From an uncultured Chitinophagaceae bacterium (GTDB taxonomy: Bacteria > Bacteroidota > Bacteroidia > Chitinophagales > Chitinophagaceae), in assembly GCA_903841915.1 (NCBI GenBank), contig CAIMKO010000016.1, positions 1 through 7,776 of the forward strand: a DNA stretch of 7,776 nt. The letters are read 5' to 3'. The notes below the pieces were generated by a model. That model had not been told where the DNA came from and searched no databases. It saw nothing but the letters and a program-made list of their open reading frames with translations. Positions 5,812 through 7,776 of this stretch are shown here, in pieces (the stretch's first letter is position 1; each line of letters starts with the position of its first letter). A program made the translations under genes and the position numbers.

Positions 5812-6414
5812 ATGAAAATAATTTTAATATTAGCTATCTCAATAGCGGCCTTAATTACAGTTGTTCAAATATATTTAGTTATGTCAGCAAGTAAAACAGA
5901 AACACAAGTTTATAAAATACTTCTTTCAAAAGATAATTTTGAGATACGTTTTTATCCTGCAGTTAACATAGCCTCAATTACTTCTTCCGCTAAGTCATAT
6001 AAAGAACTAGCCAATCCCGGATTTAGAAAATTGGCGGGTTATATTTTTGGCGGAAATGAGCGTAAGATAAACATTTCAATGACATCTCCGGTGCACATGG
6101 ATATCAATGATTCTGCATCTACTATGAGTTTTGTAATGCCTTCTTCTTACAATTTAGACAATTTACCTAAACCCAATGACAAGCAAGTAATCATTAAAAC
6201 CGTTCCGGATGAGATTGTGGCAGCTATTAAATTCGGGGGTTATGCTTCGGATGAAGATATTGAAAGAAATAAACAAAAATTGATCAAATTATTGAATGAA
6301 AATAAAATCGCTTTTTACGGAAACTTTCGCTTTTTAGGATATAACGCGCCCTACCAATTTATTAACAGAAGAAATGAAATTATTGTAAATGTTAATTGGC
6401 AGACTAGCGAGTAG
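5812..6414 (+). CDS. SOUL heme-binding family protein, membrane-anchored
   Basis: A 200-residue protein of the SOUL/HEBP family, whose eukaryotic founders bind heme or porphyrin; the role of bacterial members is not settled. From the chosen ATG, residues ~3-24 are one hydrophobic helix, either an uncleaved anchor or a signal peptide. The SOUL fold follows: YKILLSKDNFEIRFYPA (34-50), the conserved ISMTSPVHMD (88-97), SFVMPSSY (106-113), a FGGYASDEDI segment (141-150), and the C-terminal FLGYNAPYQFINRRNEIIV (174-192). Length fits the family. The frame stays open to an ATG at 5764, which would add 16 polar Cys-containing residues before the helix; the ATG at 5812 places the helix at the N-terminus and is preferred. 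The gene stands alone, faces the TPR gene tail to tail, and follows a repeat-rich gap. A TATAAT at 5726-5731 is noted but is not the phylum's promoter form. Confidence 0.88.
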   Translation: MKIILILAISIAALITVVQIYLVMSASKTETQVYKILLSKDNFEIRFYPAVNIASITSSAKSYKELANPGFRKLAGYIFGGNERKINISMTSPVHMDINDSASTMSFVMPSSYNLDNLPKPNDKQVIIKTVPDEIVAAIKFGGYASDEDIERNKQKLIKLLNENKIAFYGNFRFLGYNAPYQFINRRNEIIVNVNWQTSE

Positions 6415-6545
6415 TTGCTGTTGTCTCATAAAACCATCCATTATTTGAGAATCCTTCCTCTTGCGGCACTAGATCCCTTTAATTACTGAATGCTGTTATT
6501 CGATGCTTTATATACCGAATGATCAAATTGCCTGATGCTGATTTC

Positions 6546-6857
6546 CTAATACACCAGATCCTCATACGCCCCCTGCAACTCATTATAACTGTGCTGATCC
6601 TTTGCTTCTTTAGCTGCAGCCATCCCCTTTTCGTACCAACTGATAGCAGCTTCTTTTTCACCTTTCTGTTCTAGCAATTTTGCCAAATGATAATAAGAGC
6701 CGATATAATCCGGCGATTCATTGAGTATGGACAGAAAGAGTTCTTTGGCCTTTTCATCCTCATTTATTTTCAGGTATTCCAATGCCAATGCGTGCCGCAG
6801 GAAATTGTCATTCGGTTGTGCTTTTAAAAATTCGAGTATCCGTTCTATTCTGTTCAT
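6546..6857 (-). CDS. small tetratricopeptide-repeat protein
   Basis: A 103-residue, probably cytosolic protein made almost entirely of helical repeats. An N-terminal helix (2-13) is followed by two TPR units at ~18-50 and ~51-84. The units keep the pattern of Ala/Leu/Tyr positions, with ALALEYLK and AKELFLSIL in the first and YYHLAKLLEQKGEKEAAISW in the second. A third partial helix (~85-103) ends the protein. There is no signal peptide or membrane segment. TPR proteins are usually protein-binding scaffolds; the partner here is unknown. The ATG at 6857 is the first of the helix. The gene converges on the SOUL gene, 131 bp apart, and diverges from etfB, whose predicted promoter lies only ~33 bp from this start. 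Confidence 0.82.
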   Translation of the reverse strand: MNRIERILEFLKAQPNDNFLRHALALEYLKINEDEKAKELFLSILNESPDYIGSYYHLAKLLEQKGEKEAAISWYEKGMAAAKEAKDQHSYNELQGAYEDLVY

Positions 6858-6889
6858 AAAAGTTCACAAATTATTTTTACTGTAAAGTT

Positions 6890-6918
6890 TTGCTCTATAA
6901 AAAACAACCCTATATTTG
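6890..6918 (+). promoter_or_regulatory. Bacteroidota-type promoter for etfB
   Basis: TTG at 6890-6892 within GTTTTG, 18 bases, then TATATTTG at 6911-6918, an exact match to the -7 box TAnnTTTG of the Bacteroidota housekeeping sigma factor. Transcription would start near 6925, giving an etfB leader of about 190 bases that contains the inverted repeat at 6958-7066. This is the best promoter match I found in the intergenic DNA of the window. Confidence 0.5.
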
Positions 6919-6957
6919 CTAAATAGTTGCATAAACAACTAATATTTGATGACTGAT

Positions 6958-7066
6958 ATTTTAGGATATTGTTTTATTACACGAATTTTTGCTAATTACA
7001 CGAATGTATAAGAATAGTATTATTTTATTCGTGTAATTCGATCGAATTCGTGTAATCACCTAAAAT
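6958..7066. repeat. long imperfect inverted repeat in the etfB leader
   Basis: Two 30-base arms, 6976-7005 and 7027-7056, are inverted copies. The outer 12 and inner 11 bases are exact, the middle 7 have mismatches, and the loop is 21 bases. Each arm itself holds ATTACACGAAT twice, directly or nearly so. An outer pair, ATTTTAGG (6958-6965) and CCTAAAAT (7059-7066), extends the symmetry. Motifs of the type 'attacacgaat ... attcgtgtaat' are frequent in Bacteroidota intergenic DNA. In RNA it would form a strong hairpin about 50 bases before the etfB start codon. Confidence 0.7.
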
Positions 7067-7113
7067 CGCTTATTCATAACCCATTTAAAATTATCTGACG
7101 AAAATAATACTGT

Positions 7114-7776
7114 ATGAAAATCTTAGTCTGCATTAGCAAAACCCCCGATACCACATCAAAAATAGCTTTCAAAAACGGCAATACCCAATTTGATGAAGCG
7201 GGAGTACAATGGATCCTCAATCCTTACGATGAATGGTATGCATTGGTAAGGGCTTTGGAACTGAAGGAAAAAGATCCGAGCATTGTTTTACACCTGATTT
7301 CTGTGGGTACTGCTGATTACGATCCGATCATCCGTAAAGCATTAGCTCTGGGTGGTGATGAAGCCATTCGCATTAATACCGACAGCAGCGACAGTTATTC
7401 TATTGCAGCACAAATCGCAGCTGTTGCAAAAGAAGGCGGTTATGACCTGATCTTAACCGGAAAAGAAACCATTGATTATAATGGCGCTTCCATTCCCGGT
7501 TTTATTTCCGAATTACTGGACATGCCTTATGTTTCATTGGCCACAAAATTTGAACTGAATGGAACTGTTGCCACCATTGACCGTGAAATTGAAGGCGGAG
7601 AAGAAGTGAATGAAGTTTCCTTGCCTGTTGTAGTAGGCTGCCAGAAAGGTATGGCAGAGCAACGTATCCCCAATATGCGTGGTATTATGGCTGCCAGAAC
7701 AAAACCATTGAAAGTGGTAGAACCTATTGCAGTAGATGCATTGACTTCAGTTCTTAATTTTGAATTACCGGCAGCA
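7114..7776 (+). CDS. etfB: electron transfer flavoprotein beta subunit (3' end beyond window)
   Basis: The reading frame opens at ATG 7114 and runs 221 codons to the edge without a stop, so the gene is cut by the window; family members have about 245-260 residues, so some 25-40 are missing. EtfB pairs with EtfA to carry FAD and AMP, passing electrons from acyl-CoA and other dehydrogenases to ETF:quinone oxidoreductase. Visible features are the N-terminal strand MKILVCISKTPDT, the conserved NPYDEWYALVRALELKE (36-52), a Rossmann-like ISVGTADYDPIIRKALALGGDEAIRI region (62-87), YDLILTGKETIDYNGASIPG (110-129), and REIEGGEEVNEVSLPVVV (157-174), which resembles the EtfB signature around the AMP site. 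NMRGIMAARTKPL (187-199) is also typical. No Shine-Dalgarno is seen. A long leader with a hairpin precedes it. etfA is expected just downstream. Confidence 0.94.
   Translation, partial: MKILVCISKTPDTTSKIAFKNGNTQFDEAGVQWILNPYDEWYALVRALELKEKDPSIVLHLISVGTADYDPIIRKALALGGDEAIRINTDSSDSYSIAAQIAAVAKEGGYDLILTGKETIDYNGASIPGFISELLDMPYVSLATKFELNGTVATIDREIEGGEEVNEVSLPVVVGCQKGMAEQRIPNMRGIMAARTKPLKVVEPIAVDALTSVLNFELPAA

Noticed and set aside
6415..6545. Bidirectional terminator between the SOUL and TPR genes
   Set aside because: Only 5-bp pairings such as TCTCA/TGAGA and ATTCG/CGAAT with long loops and no T-run were found.
6479..6661. Minus-strand 60-codon frame overlapping the TPR gene
   Set aside because: It overlaps the TPR gene in another frame, its translation is rich in Arg/Lys without a fold, and the TPR frame explains the sequence.

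Overview
The window looks like a chromosomal segment from a member of the Bacteroidota, most likely near the Chitinophagaceae. The evidence is a secreted protein with a type IX secretion (Por) C-terminal sorting domain, AT-rich DNA, gene starts without clear Shine-Dalgarno sequences, a promoter of the Bacteroidota form TTG-N18-TAnnTTTG ahead of etfB, and short intergenic repeats of kinds common in that phylum. No rRNA, tRNA, CRISPR array, phage gene or transposase gene was seen.

Layout. Positions 56-5041 hold three minus-strand genes, read right to left: urocanate hydratase hutU (3278-5041), a 551-residue secreted PKD/Ig-like protein with a type IX sorting domain (1436-3091), and an MFS_3/DHA3-type exporter (56-1321). 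They are separated by 186 and 114 bp and have unrelated roles, so they are probably separate transcription units. From 5042 to 5811 there is a non-coding stretch of about 770 bp packed with short repeats: a ~97-bp element with TGTCATT/AATGACA ends that carries a nested palindrome, two different tandem arrays that both have an 11-bp period, and several hairpins. Next come a plus-strand SOUL heme-binding-family protein (5812-6414) and a convergent minus-strand small TPR protein (6546-6857). A 256-bp divergent region follows, with a good promoter match and a large imperfect inverted repeat, and it leads into etfB (7114 to the window edge), which is cut off before its stop codon.

How the genes relate. 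They do not form one pathway. HutU (histidine degradation) has no other hut gene here. EtfB is the start of what is usually an etfBA electron-transfer pair, with etfA expected just beyond the right edge. The exporter, the secreted protein, SOUL and TPR genes are single genes.

The most notable features are at the DNA level. hutU contains an in-frame 30-bp segment carrying a CCTTCA/TGAAGG palindrome that adds about ten Gly/Pro-rich residues beside the NAD-binding region. Two unrelated sequences with the same 11-bp repeat period lie within 150 bp of each other. The etfB leader is predicted to carry a long hairpin. I found no convincing evidence for a new multi-gene system.
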